DNA of 22,497 nucleotides, from NCBI GenBank assembly GCA_049644265.1, contig JBARRO010000078.1:1-22497 (forward strand). Direction: 5' to 3'. Both the position numbers and the translations under genes were made by a program. Position 1 is the first letter of the stretch; each line of letters starts with the position of its first letter. Shown one piece after another: positions 8,071-16,452 of the stretch. This DNA is from JBARRO01 sp049644265 (lineage in GTDB: Bacteria > Bacteroidota > Ignavibacteria > UBA10030). The notes below the pieces were generated by a model. That model ran no database searches and was not told where the DNA came from. It saw only the letters and a program-made list of their open reading frames with translations.

Positions 8071-8775
8071 CTATCTCTTTTCGAGTGATTGTTGATATTC
8101 CAGCATCCCGACCCTGATCTTCAAATCGAGCAGCCACACATACAATAAATTGAAAGCAATGAGGCCGACAAAGAACACGAAGAGCATGTTCGGAGCCATC
8201 TTGAACTCCACGACCGGCCCCTTCCCTTCGATATCCCCCCTGGCACCCGGGTGCAGCCCCGACATGATCCGCGGCAACACAAAGATAAGAAACGGAACAG
8301 TGAGTCCCGCGATGATCGAATACACCGCCGATAGTCTCGCCTTGACTTCTTCGATTTCGATCGCAGAGCGAAGAGCAAAGTAGGCTCCATAGATGAGCAG
8401 AAGCGCAAAGATCGAGGTTTCCCGCGGATCCCAGTTCCAGAACGAACCCCAGTTGAACTTTGCCCAGATGGAGCCCGTTACGGTGGCAAGGAAGCAGAAC
8501 ATGAACCCGAGTCCGGCGGACGAAACCGATTTGATGTCGTACTCCGTCTTCTTTGTGCGGAGGTACTGCAGGCCGAAATACGTCGAAACGAGAAATGCCA
8601 CGACCGTGGTCCATGCGATAGGAACGTGGAAGAAAATGTTTCGGGCCTTTTGTTCGAGCCCGGGAATGACGGGAAACTCAAACAGCCCGTGGGCGCCTTC
8701 GGTCATCGGGACCGCGATGCCGGCGAGGAGCACAAATGTCACAAGGACAATGGAACCGTATTTCACATACTTCAT
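8071..8775 (-). CDS. ccmC: Haem-handling/ABC transporter subunit CcmC
   Basis: CcmC (234 aa) is the integral membrane protein that, with CcmA, CcmB and CcmD, loads haem onto CcmE. It carries the WWD motif WGSFWNWDPRET at residues 109-120. The two haem-ligating histidines expected on either side are candidates at His50 (FFHVPIAW) and His175 (GLHPGARG). About six hydrophobic helices are visible. The ATG at 8775 lies two bases after the ccmB stop, which indicates translational coupling. The length is usual for the family. Confidence 0.95.
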   Translation of the reverse strand: MKYVKYGSIVLVTFVLLAGIAVPMTEGAHGLFEFPVIPGLEQKARNIFFHVPIAWTTVVAFLVSTYFGLQYLRTKKTEYDIKSVSSAGLGFMFCFLATVTGSIWAKFNWGSFWNWDPRETSIFALLLIYGAYFALRSAIEIEEVKARLSAVYSIIAGLTVPFLIFVLPRIMSGLHPGARGDIEGKGPVVEFKMAPNMLFVFFVGLIAFNLLYVWLLDLKIRVGMLEYQQSLEKR

Positions 8776-8777
8776 TC

Positions 8778-9449
8778 TTAATCCTTCCAGACGTATTCGA
8801 AGAGCAGGAACGAACCGGCAGTCATTACCATGAAGTATCCTGCCAGCACCTGGAAATCCCCAACAGCTTCCTGGAGCGCCCCGCCTGCCAACGCCCGCGA
8901 TGTTGCATTCATGACCGTCAGAAGCAAGGGAATCAGAATGGGAAACGAGAGCACCGGGTACAAAGTTCCTCGCGTGTTCGCCTTTGCGATGATCGCGGCA
9001 AGAATTGTTGCAGCCGAAGCAAAACCCAGACTGCCCAGGATAATCGTCAGGATGAAGACATCGAGGGAAAGAATCACAAATCCCGGGAAGACCAGAAGAT
9101 ACAGGATCGACACGGCGGCACCGAGGAGCAGCGTCAATCCGCAGTTGAACAGAAGCTTGCCCACATACACGACGGACGGGGTGGCAATGAGTTGCAGCGT
9201 CATAGCCGTTCCACGCTCTTCCTCGCTTACAAAAATCCGGGAAAGTCCGGACATGGCTGTGAAAAAGATGACGACCCAGAACATTCCGGAAAGCGTTTCG
9301 ATGCTCGGCTGGCCCGACTGTAGCGCGAAGAGAATGGTGGAAACAGACGTCACGACAAACATCAGGAGCGCATTCACCGCGTATCTGGTGCGCAGCTCGG
9401 ACCTGAAGTCCTTGGCCATCAACGCGTATGTGCCTGCAATGGCGCGCAT
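8778..9449 (-). CDS. ccmB: Haem exporter/ABC permease subunit CcmB
   Basis: CcmB (223 aa) is the membrane-spanning partner of the ATPase CcmA in the CcmABCD complex that releases holo-CcmE. It has six hydrophobic segments and the family's conserved region SEEERGTAMTLQLIATP near residues 75-90. I chose the ATG at 9449 (MRAIAGTYALMAKDFRSELRTRY), because CcmB proteins characteristically begin just before the FRSELRTR-like amphipathic stretch and are about 220 residues long. An ATG at 9503 would add 18 residues and lies nearer the ccmA stop. An AAGGAGG sequence occurs upstream of it but about 16 bases away, so that longer form cannot be excluded. Confidence 0.9.
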   Translation of the reverse strand: MRAIAGTYALMAKDFRSELRTRYAVNALLMFVVTSVSTILFALQSGQPSIETLSGMFWVVIFFTAMSGLSRIFVSEEERGTAMTLQLIATPSVVYVGKLLFNCGLTLLLGAAVSILYLLVFPGFVILSLDVFILTIILGSLGFASAATILAAIIAKANTRGTLYPVLSFPILIPLLLTVMNATSRALAGGALQEAVGDFQVLAGYFMVMTAGSFLLFEYVWKD

Positions 9450-9524
9450 TGTTTTCTCAATTATGATACGAAAAACTCGCGCGAACGGCAAGAAATCCCC
9501 CATTCGGACCGCCGGTTCCCCTCC

Positions 9525-10151
9525 TTATTGGCCAAGGCGGATCCTTCGCTCGCACCAGGACGCTTCATGGGCATCATTCGTTGCCACCACCAGGATACCT
9601 GATTTTCGCTGATTGACGACTATCTCATGCACAAACGCGCTTCCTTCCGTGTCGAGGTTCGAGGTTGGCTCATCAAGGATAAGGATGGACGGCTTGTGAA
9701 GAAGAGCGAACGCATACTTCAGCCGTTGTTTCATGCCTGAGGAAAAAGTACCCACACGATCGTGCATCCGTTCGGCCAATCCCACACCTTCGAGCATGGT
9801 TTCCATGTCTGTGGTCTTCACTCCCTTATCACCACGGATTCTCGAAAGGAACATCAGGTTTTCAAGGGCCGAGAACTCATCGTACAGATTCAGATATGGG
9901 GAGACAAATCCAAGCTGAGTCCTCATGCTCTCCAAGTCCATCGGTTTTCCGTCGCAGGCGTAATGCACAACCCCCTGCGTGGGTGAAAGGAGGCCTGCAA
10001 CAATCTTCGCCAATGTCGACTTTCCGGATCCGTTCCTGCCCGTCAGGGCGATCGAGGCGGGGGCCGAGAGAGACATGTCGATATCGGTAAAGATCGGCCG
10101 TCTGTTGAATTCCTTTGAAACACGGACGAGGGTAACGGAGCAAGGGGTCAT
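9525..10151 (-). CDS. ccmA: Cytochrome c biogenesis ABC transporter ATPase CcmA
   Basis: CcmA (208 aa) is the cytoplasmic ATP-hydrolysing subunit that powers release of haem-loaded CcmE from CcmC. The Walker A motif is GRNGSGKST (residues 38-46), the ABC signature FSSGMKQ (136-142) and the Walker B ILILDE (156-161), followed by a D-loop SNLD. The switch histidine expected after the next strand is not obvious: the segment reads VVATNDAHEA, with Asn where His is usual. The ATG at 10151 overlaps the stop of the upstream metalloprotease gene as ATGA, so its translation is probably coupled to that gene. A GTG/ATG further upstream would lie inside the protease gene and is unnecessary. Confidence 0.93.
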   Translation of the reverse strand: MTPCSVTLVRVSKEFNRRPIFTDIDMSLSAPASIALTGRNGSGKSTLAKIVAGLLSPTQGVVHYACDGKPMDLESMRTQLGFVSPYLNLYDEFSALENLMFLSRIRGDKGVKTTDMETMLEGVGLAERMHDRVGTFSSGMKQRLKYAFALLHKPSILILDEPTSNLDTEGSAFVHEIVVNQRKSGILVVATNDAHEASWCERRIRLGQ

Positions 10152-11842
10152 CGGATCAGGGCCACTTTCCATCGGTAATCGAAATTCTGCGTTTTGACAA
10201 AAACAAAACAGACTCCAGATGCAACTTTTGAGCGAAAATCCGCCGTCGGGACAACGACAGCGTTCATGCCGAATTCGCGTGTGACGGTGTACTCCGAGGA
10301 ATAGAGCAGATCGAACGAACTACTCAGGAGCAGAACCTGAGCCTCCGTGTTTGGATCATCGTTGACCGGCAACCGAAGACTCAGAGCACTGTTAAGATTG
10401 AGAGGATTGGGCGACGCCGCAGTCAGGGTTACGGGAGCGGACGAGGTTGACGACAGAGAATAAGAAACGTTCCAGGATGCAGGATTGTCTGCGGTAAACA
10501 CAGCGTTGCGTCCGTCCGAAAGAATCTGATGCGGTTCATTGACCGGTGCCGTTGTCAGTTTGACGGAAAAATTTTTGGGGGACACATCAAGCTGCTGCGC
10601 GGCTGCCAGGTCTGCGTTCGTCACGATGGCCATCACCGTGTCCGCCGAGCGCTTGAATTCCTCCATCGAGCAGGAAAGGACAAACGCCTGAGAGCTCATC
10701 GTCATCGTCGGGCCGGCGAGCGTTGTCGATATGTTCGGACGGAACCGGGGGTAGAATTTCCCTTCGGGATAGTAGTGCGCGCTGTCGGCCCGGTCTGCCG
10801 TGAAATAGTTCCAATGGCTGAAGAGCGAAAACTCCGTCGGAACGTCGGACCCGTGACCGATCAACACGTCCTGCATGCTCTGGAGAACCGGTTCGGTCTT
10901 GCATTGTTGCCAGATGTCCGTCATGATGAGCCGGCCGAAACGTTTTGCGAGAAAATGACCCCAGATGGAACGCTCGTAGCCCGGGAAGCTGAAGCTGAAC
11001 GTTGTGAACCCGAGCGACCGGTTCGAAGCGTCCCGAAAGGAGAGAAAATAATCGGGGATATCGTAGAAATAGTCATTGACGTTTGTGAAGACTGCGTCCT
11101 CCATCCAGGCCGAAGTCAATTCATTGAAGTACCGATCCGCAAGACTCCACAATCCGTAGGCCCCGAGCTGAATTCCGTGGTGAAACTCGTGGGCAGCTGT
11201 CACTCGAAGTCCATCCATCCCCGCCGTTCGATATCCCAGAAAATCATTCTCAATTCTTATGAAGCTTGTGAACCGCTGAGGCAGGCCGCTGTTCAAGGGT
11301 TGGGACTGGTCATAGAACGTTTCCCCAAACGTTCCGCCGAAATATTCCCAAATGTAAACATCGTATTCCGGCCCTCCTCCTTCTGTGCCGTCGGTCGGAG
11401 GCGGATGAAATCCCAGCGTATCGACCTCGAAGGTCCAGCAATAGTCAAAGATCATTCCGAGGGAGTCGACATATGCCTCATGCGAATTCGGCACCCGTAA
11501 ACCGTCACTCAGCAGTGCGGGCTCGTTTGCGCCCGTCGTGTCGTAGTGAATGCGAAACCGTCCCGATGGACTCAACCTGCTTGTCTGGAGGTCCGGACGC
11601 TGGATGACGCGTTCGAATTCCGCCCTTTGTTGCAGCGACATCTGATCCCACTGAGCTAAAATCAACGCCATGGTCGCCGTCCCGCATTTCGGTGGTTTGA
11701 CATTCCCGTCCGGACTTTTTCCCTGCTGGAGGTCAATCAGCAGCCGGGTCAATCCGGTCTGGCGGGCGGCCGTTTGGGCATGGAGCCCCGCCTGAAAAAT
11801 CACGGCGAAGACCAGGACGACCAGGATCTTACGGCTTTTCAT
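10148..11842 (-). CDS. Secreted zinc metalloprotease (MXAN_6640-like) with T9SS-like C-terminal domain
   Basis: This is a predicted exported peptidase of 564 aa. The chosen ATG at 11842 gives a signal peptide (MKSRKILVVLVFAVIFQAGLHAQ). A zinc-binding HExxH motif appears as AAHEFHHGIQ (His218, Glu219, His222), followed by ELTSAWMEDAVF, where Glu241 or Glu248 could be the third ligand. This spacing and the AWMED wording resemble the MXAN_6640-type putative metalloproteases. The last roughly 90 residues start ASPNPLNLNSALSLRLP and end ASGVCFVFVK...KVALIR, which fits the beta-sandwich sorting domain of T9SS cargo. An in-frame extension to 11950 lacks signal-peptide logic. The gene overlaps the upstream exoprotein gene by 14 bases and ccmA by ATGA. 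Substrate unknown. Confidence 0.75.
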   Translation of the reverse strand: MKSRKILVVLVFAVIFQAGLHAQTAARQTGLTRLLIDLQQGKSPDGNVKPPKCGTATMALILAQWDQMSLQQRAEFERVIQRPDLQTSRLSPSGRFRIHYDTTGANEPALLSDGLRVPNSHEAYVDSLGMIFDYCWTFEVDTLGFHPPPTDGTEGGGPEYDVYIWEYFGGTFGETFYDQSQPLNSGLPQRFTSFIRIENDFLGYRTAGMDGLRVTAAHEFHHGIQLGAYGLWSLADRYFNELTSAWMEDAVFTNVNDYFYDIPDYFLSFRDASNRSLGFTTFSFSFPGYERSIWGHFLAKRFGRLIMTDIWQQCKTEPVLQSMQDVLIGHGSDVPTEFSLFSHWNYFTADRADSAHYYPEGKFYPRFRPNISTTLAGPTMTMSSQAFVLSCSMEEFKRSADTVMAIVTNADLAAAQQLDVSPKNFSVKLTTAPVNEPHQILSDGRNAVFTADNPASWNVSYSLSSTSSAPVTLTAASPNPLNLNSALSLRLPVNDDPNTEAQVLLLSSSFDLLYSSEYTVTREFGMNAVVVPTADFRSKVASGVCFVFVKTQNFDYRWKVALIR

Positions 11843-14060
11843 GCACAACCGCCGACGTGGAGAATATGTTGCCGTCATACATCTTGACGACTCCCTGACT
11901 TCCCATTGTAACAACAAGGTCCAACTTCTTATCCCCATTGAGATCGCCAAAAGAAAAATGGCTGATACCGGAATCGAGCAGAATCATTCGTGCCGGCCCG
12001 AACGTTCCATCCCCAACTCCCTTCATCCAACCAACTCCTCCTCTGTCCGGTGAATTGAACGCGATGTCTGCCTTCCCGTCCCCGTCAAGGTCGAGGATCT
12101 GCAGTTGCGACCGATCTTCGAGGTTCAGGCTATCTGTAATGAGTCTGGGGTCATTGAAGAAATTGCCAGCCGTTCCACGCGCAACAAAGAGCTGCTTTGA
12201 CGCTTGTGGAAACGAAAGGACCAGATCTAGCGTATCGTCAGTGTCGAGATTTGCCGTCCAGACAAACGCCTTCCGTGCAGCAGGAAGCTTGAGCTCCTGG
12301 AAAACAATCCGTTGCTTCATCGACGTGGTGGAATCGCCAAATGCCACTCCGAGTTCAACGTTCGACGTGTCGCTGGCCTTGTAGACATATACAATCTCAG
12401 GCAGGCTGTCCCTGTTCAAGTCCGCAACCGCCGCACCCAGAAGCACGGTCGGTGCGCTGAGGCGAAAATTTCGTTCGAGGAAATCTCCCGAACCCAGCTG
12501 TTCGAAGAAACTGAGCGAGGAACCCTCCAAACCCGAGAGTCTGTTAAACGTGGCAAACTCGACGCCAGTATTCTGATAGGTCAGACTTGACAGCACCTCT
12601 GCGGATCCTTCTGCAGGAATGACGGCATTGACAAACGAATTGCCTCGTGCGTTGAGAGAAAAGAATGACAGGAGCTTTCTGGCGGGGTAGGAAACCACAA
12701 ACCTCGCCAGAGAATCTTTGAAAGAATGGACCGTGACATATTCAGGCTCTGCCGTCAGGCTGTAGGACACCTGCCCTTGAAACCCGCCTTCCTTCCGCCC
12801 AAAGAGGACTGAGAAGGTACTGCTTTTCGAATTCACCAGTGCAATGTCCCCGGCTCCGTCCTGATTGACGTCGAGGAGCGAGATTGCAGCCGGCCGTACG
12901 CCGACTGCGAACACAAGCGAGTCCCGAAGACGGCATGGTTGATTGCTCCCGGCATAGTACAGGAACCGTTGCCCCCCTCCGTCGAGAACCATCGCATCGA
13001 CGTTTCCGTCATTTCTGAAATCGGAAAGCATCAGGGTTTGGGGCGAGGTTCCGGCTGCAAATTCCAGCCGGTCATACGACTGTTCATCCTCCGGGACGAA
13101 AAACACGGTGAGTGTTCCCCGGGAACTCAGACTGACAATGTTTTCCGTGCCGTCGTTGTTGATGTCGGCAAGAGCAATATCCGCCGGCACGTGATCGAGT
13201 GGGACTTTCAATGTTGGCTGGAAATCGCCCAGCCCGTTCCCCCTCCAGAGCTGGCCCTCCGCAGGTTGTTTGGACAGGAGAAACAGGTCGAGTACAGACT
13301 CGCGGGTTACCGTCGTCGGGATGATCCGTGAGATGTCTCCTGTGACGGGAAACGTGCTCTGGTCCAGGAATCTCCCCCGCCCAACTCCATAGAGCATGTG
13401 GAGCTCGCTCTTCACCCAATCAAAGAGCACAATGTCCTCGAGCGCGTCGTCGTTCAGTGATGCGAGGCAGAATGCCCCGACGGCCATGTCCGCCGCAAAC
13501 GTCCTTCCAACCGCAAATCTTCCCTTCCCATCGCCGATCAGGGGGAGAATTCCAGGGTTGTTCCGGTCGGCGACAAGGACATCGGGCTTGAGGTCGTTGT
13601 TGAAGTCTCCGACGACGGACATCGTCGGAACAATGGGCAATCGTGTGGTGGAGAAGGGCCGCAGGCTATCCGGGGAAAGGTCCGTGATCGTCATGACCAG
13701 CTTTTGATCCCTGTCCACAAGCAGGATATCGGGCTTGCCGTCACCGTTGAAATCCCCTGACAAGACATCGTCGACGACTCCCGGAGTGCGTTTGATCTCA
13801 AACGCCATGGAAGAGACTGTCGAGTCGCAACGGACGAGCAACAGTTCGCCGTGATGGGGAGCCCATGCGACGATCATCCTGTCAGAGCCCGGGACCAGCA
13901 GCGCTTGCTCAAATTTTGCGGGGATACGGAATGTCCTGATTTCTCCGAACGCGGTCTGCTGAGTTTGTGACGAGCAGGTCTGAATGGCCATCCAAACAAC
14001 AACGGCGGTGGAAGAAAGCAGTCGTGAAAGGCGATACAGCGGAGACGATAAAGGAGACAC
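11829..14060 (-). CDS. Secreted FG-GAP/VCBS repeat protein
   Basis: This is a predicted exported beta-propeller protein of 743 aa. After an N-terminal signal-like segment (about residues 8-31) it carries about ten Asp-rich calcium-binding loops, such as DFNGDGKPDILLVD, DFNNDLKPDVLVAD, DINNDGTENIVSL, DVNQDGAGDIALV, DLDGDGKADIAF and DLNGDKKLDLVV. These mark integrin-alpha-like FG-GAP repeats, used mainly for protein or carbohydrate contacts at the cell surface. No catalytic domain and no T9SS-type tail can be seen. The start is GTG at 14060, because no better upstream start exists and the ribosome site is weak. It overlaps the metalloprotease gene by 14 bases, which argues that the two are expressed together. 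The exact partner is unknown. Confidence 0.82.
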   Translation of the reverse strand: MSPLSSPLYRLSRLLSSTAVVVWMAIQTCSSQTQQTAFGEIRTFRIPAKFEQALLVPGSDRMIVAWAPHHGELLLVRCDSTVSSMAFEIKRTPGVVDDVLSGDFNGDGKPDILLVDRDQKLVMTITDLSPDSLRPFSTTRLPIVPTMSVVGDFNNDLKPDVLVADRNNPGILPLIGDGKGRFAVGRTFAADMAVGAFCLASLNDDALEDIVLFDWVKSELHMLYGVGRGRFLDQSTFPVTGDISRIIPTTVTRESVLDLFLLSKQPAEGQLWRGNGLGDFQPTLKVPLDHVPADIALADINNDGTENIVSLSSRGTLTVFFVPEDEQSYDRLEFAAGTSPQTLMLSDFRNDGNVDAMVLDGGGQRFLYYAGSNQPCRLRDSLVFAVGVRPAAISLLDVNQDGAGDIALVNSKSSTFSVLFGRKEGGFQGQVSYSLTAEPEYVTVHSFKDSLARFVVSYPARKLLSFFSLNARGNSFVNAVIPAEGSAEVLSSLTYQNTGVEFATFNRLSGLEGSSLSFFEQLGSGDFLERNFRLSAPTVLLGAAVADLNRDSLPEIVYVYKASDTSNVELGVAFGDSTTSMKQRIVFQELKLPAARKAFVWTANLDTDDTLDLVLSFPQASKQLFVARGTAGNFFNDPRLITDSLNLEDRSQLQILDLDGDGKADIAFNSPDRGGVGWMKGVGDGTFGPARMILLDSGISHFSFGDLNGDKKLDLVVTMGSQGVVKMYDGNIFSTSAVVHEKP

Positions 14061-14095
14061 GGAATTCTTGTGCGACCCCAGTGTGATTGCCGAGT

Positions 14096-14566
14096 TTAAG
14101 TTCGTTTGCTATGCTGCAAACGCGACTGCCGACGCCGGGCTGCATCGCGGTAGCGACGCTTTTCTTCCTGCGTGACCGGCCTGATCGGCGGAGTCGCGAC
14201 CGGCGTTCCTCTTTCATCCAATGCGACAAAGGTCAGGTAGGCGGAGTTTGTTTGTCGTTGCTCCCCCGTGAGGAGATCTTCTTTTGTCACCCGCACGCCG
14301 ACTTCAAGCGACGTGTGGAACGCCCGGTTCACGGAGGCTCTGAGGATTACGACCTCTCCCTCATTGATCGGGTAGAGAAAATCCAGTTCGTCGACCGCCG
14401 CGGTAACGCAGATACGATTCGTGTGTCGGGAAGCGGCAATGGCGCCGGCGATGTCGATCCACTGCATCAAACGCCCGCCGAGCAGATTTCCGAGGCGGTT
14501 GGTGTCGTTCGGAAGGACCATTTCGGTCATTTCCACCTGCGAAGCCTTCACGGTTTTGTGCTTCAT
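14096..14566 (-). CDS. Hotdog-fold acyl-CoA thioesterase
   Basis: This is a cytoplasmic acyl-CoA hydrolase of the YciA/BACH type (156 aa). The diagnostic hotdog motif NRLGNLLGGRLMQWIDIAGAIAA spans residues 23-45 and supplies the catalytic Asn/Asp region, with Asp38 a likely active-site residue. A single hotdog domain is followed by a short basic tail (KRRYRDAARRRQSRLQHSKRT) that probably needs no separate function. It would hydrolyse short- or medium-chain acyl-CoA, but substrate range cannot be read from sequence. The gap to the bamD stop is 10 bases and to the following FG-GAP gene 35 bases. Confidence 0.88.
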   Translation of the reverse strand: MKHKTVKASQVEMTEMVLPNDTNRLGNLLGGRLMQWIDIAGAIAASRHTNRICVTAAVDELDFLYPINEGEVVILRASVNRAFHTSLEVGVRVTKEDLLTGEQRQTNSAYLTFVALDERGTPVATPPIRPVTQEEKRRYRDAARRRQSRLQHSKRT

Positions 14567-14576
14567 GGGACCTGTC

Positions 14577-15398
14577 TCAACTTTTTGGTTCCTGTGCCGC
14601 TCGGGCTCCCTGCGGAATGCTACTCGGAGGCTTGGGCGGCTCCGGGTGCAGCAGTCGATCCTGGACGTCCGAGCGCAATTTTTCCGCGTCCGATTTCAAG
14701 GTGCTTTCAGGATAGCGCGTGAAAAACCGGTCGAGCTCCTGGTTTGCATCCCGGTACTTCTTGCGTTGGAACAGAGCTTCCGCCTTCTTCAGGTGCGCCG
14801 GTTCTGCATATGGTGTGTCATGGTATTTCTCAATGACCAGGTCGAAATAGTACGCCGCGGCCCGGTAGTAATCCATCTTCATATACGTGACGCCGTTGTC
14901 GTAATCTTTTTTCGCCAGCTTCGTGTTCAACTCCGTGATATGGGCTTCGGCTTGTGACGCCAGGGAATCTGTCGGATGGTATTCAAGGAATGATTGGAAT
15001 TCGTCGATCGCCTTCTTTGAATAATCCTGGTCGAGATACGAGTTCGGCGAGAGGTCGTAGTAACACAAGGCCTTTCGGTACCTGGCGCGGGAAATGTACT
15101 CACTCGTGGGCATGGTCCTGATGAGCACGTCGTACTCGTATGAGGCAAGCACGTATTCTTCACGCTGGAAACGGCATTCTGCCATGTAGTACTGCGCGTC
15201 GTCCGCAACTTTGCTCCCTTGAAACTGGAGAGTGACCACTTTGAAATCTTCGATGGCTTCCAGGTATTCCTCCTCCCTGAACTTTGCCATGCCGAGGGCG
15301 AAACGCTCCTCTGCGGTGAATTGCTGAACCGCCTCTTCAGTACTGCAGCCCGCAAGGAGAACAAACGCAAGGAGAAGTGGAACAAATCGTGGCTTCAA
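14577..15398 (-). CDS. bamD: Outer-membrane assembly lipoprotein BamD
   Basis: BamD (273 aa) is the essential-type lipoprotein of the BAM complex that helps insert beta-barrel proteins into the outer membrane. The signal ends in a lipobox LLAGC with Cys18. Tandem TPR helix pairs follow, with wording typical of the family such as FREEEYLEAIEDFKVV, DDAQYYMAECRFQREEY and ARYRKALCYYDLSP. A proline-rich tail (PEPPKPPSSIPQG) is poorly conserved. No ATG is available: the frame is closed upstream by an in-frame TGA, so the start is TTG at 15398. It lies one base after the capA stop, suggesting coupling. Identification is firm; the TTG start needs checking. Confidence 0.9.
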   Translation of the reverse strand: MKPRFVPLLLAFVLLAGCSTEEAVQQFTAEERFALGMAKFREEEYLEAIEDFKVVTLQFQGSKVADDAQYYMAECRFQREEYVLASYEYDVLIRTMPTSEYISRARYRKALCYYDLSPNSYLDQDYSKKAIDEFQSFLEYHPTDSLASQAEAHITELNTKLAKKDYDNGVTYMKMDYYRAAAYYFDLVIEKYHDTPYAEPAHLKKAEALFQRKKYRDANQELDRFFTRYPESTLKSDAEKLRSDVQDRLLHPEPPKPPSSIPQGARAAQEPKS

Positions 15399-15399
15399 A

Positions 15400-16452
15400 T
15401 TATTCTCGAGTCATTCGTGGAGGATGTTGGACTTCAATGGAAACACCATGAAACTGGATTGACCCTGACGACAACTTTTTCACCCGGACAAGGAGGTCAG
15501 TTCTTTCACGCTCGCCCAGATTCTGTGAGGGCTGTAAGCTCGGCCGAAACGGAATCAGGCGCATCGACGAAATCGTTGTGCCAGACCCATCTTTCTTGAG
15601 AAACAGTTCCAGCCCGTACGATTTCCCGGTCCAGCTGAACTGCGGCTGGTAGAACACAAAATTTCCGAGAGAATGCACAATCAGTTTATCTTTGTAGAGC
15701 TCTATCCCCTGCGGAACATGCGGATGATGACCCAGGACGACATCCGCGCCTGCGTCCACCAGGGCGCGCATCTGGAGAACGCTCTGTTCATCCGGCGAAT
15801 CCGCGTATTCGGTTCCGCCGTGAAAACTGGCGACAACGAAATCTGCCTTCTCCTTGAGAGACCGAACCTCCCTCTCAGCCCGCTCTCCGTCATACAAGGA
15901 AATATGTCCGGCCCACTCGCCCTGAATATTCACAAGTTGGGTGTAGCCGAGGAACCCAACCCGAATGCCGTTGCGCTCGACAATCGCCGGCGCAAACATG
16001 GAATCTGTTTTTTCCTCCGAGGTTCCGGCAAATGCAATCTGTTCATTTCGCAGGAACCGAATCGTCTCGTTGAGTCCCTTCAATCCGTAGTCAAACGCGT
16101 GATTGTTCGCGGTCGAAACGACCGAGACGCCGCCTTTGTGAAGAACGGACGCGGCGACGGGCGGACCACAAAAGACCACGTTCGATGAAGGGCTTTCCGT
16201 TTCGCCTCTCTGGTCGCTCAAAGGACTCTCCAGGTTGGCAAAGACGATGTCCGCACTCCGTAGCAGCGGCCCCATTTTCCCGAAGGGGTACTCCAGCTCT
16301 CCATTCAACAGCCATTGTCCGACCGACCTGCCGAGGTTAATGTCTCCGAATGCCATCAGCGTGCAATGTCGGAGTGAATCGGAAGGCTGCGAACACAGAA
16401 CACTGGCATACAACAGACTCGCTACGACGCCGAAGCAATGCCGACCCTTCAT
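15400..16452 (-). CDS. CapA-family metallophosphoesterase-fold protein
   Basis: This protein of 350 aa belongs to the CapA/PgsA family (PGA_cap), whose members have a calcineurin-like fold and are tied to polyglutamate capsule or cell-surface functions. Metal-binding motifs are visible in order: FGDINLGRS (residues 35-43), NLESPLSD (73-80), TANNHAFDYG (114-123), ASFHGGTEY (about 208-216) and GHHPHVPQG (242-250). The chosen ATG at 16452 gives a signal peptide (MKGRHCFGVVASLLYASVLCSQ), so it is exported. That ATG shares one base with the upstream stop (TGATG). No capBC or pgs genes flank it, so a polyglutamate role is uncertain. Confidence 0.85.
   Translation of the reverse strand: MKGRHCFGVVASLLYASVLCSQPSDSLRHCTLMAFGDINLGRSVGQWLLNGELEYPFGKMGPLLRSADIVFANLESPLSDQRGETESPSSNVVFCGPPVAASVLHKGGVSVVSTANNHAFDYGLKGLNETIRFLRNEQIAFAGTSEEKTDSMFAPAIVERNGIRVGFLGYTQLVNIQGEWAGHISLYDGERAEREVRSLKEKADFVVASFHGGTEYADSPDEQSVLQMRALVDAGADVVLGHHPHVPQGIELYKDKLIVHSLGNFVFYQPQFSWTGKSYGLELFLKKDGSGTTISSMRLIPFRPSLQPSQNLGERERTDLLVRVKKLSSGSIQFHGVSIEVQHPPRMTRE

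Noticed and set aside
10529..11500. 323-codon + strand open frame opposite the metalloprotease gene
   Set aside because: Shadow of a high-GC coding strand; composition is Arg/His/Cys-rich and no family is recognised, while the - strand frame has clear motifs.
11843..11950. N-terminal extension of the metalloprotease to 11950
   Set aside because: It would bury the signal peptide and lies entirely inside the overlapping FG-GAP gene.
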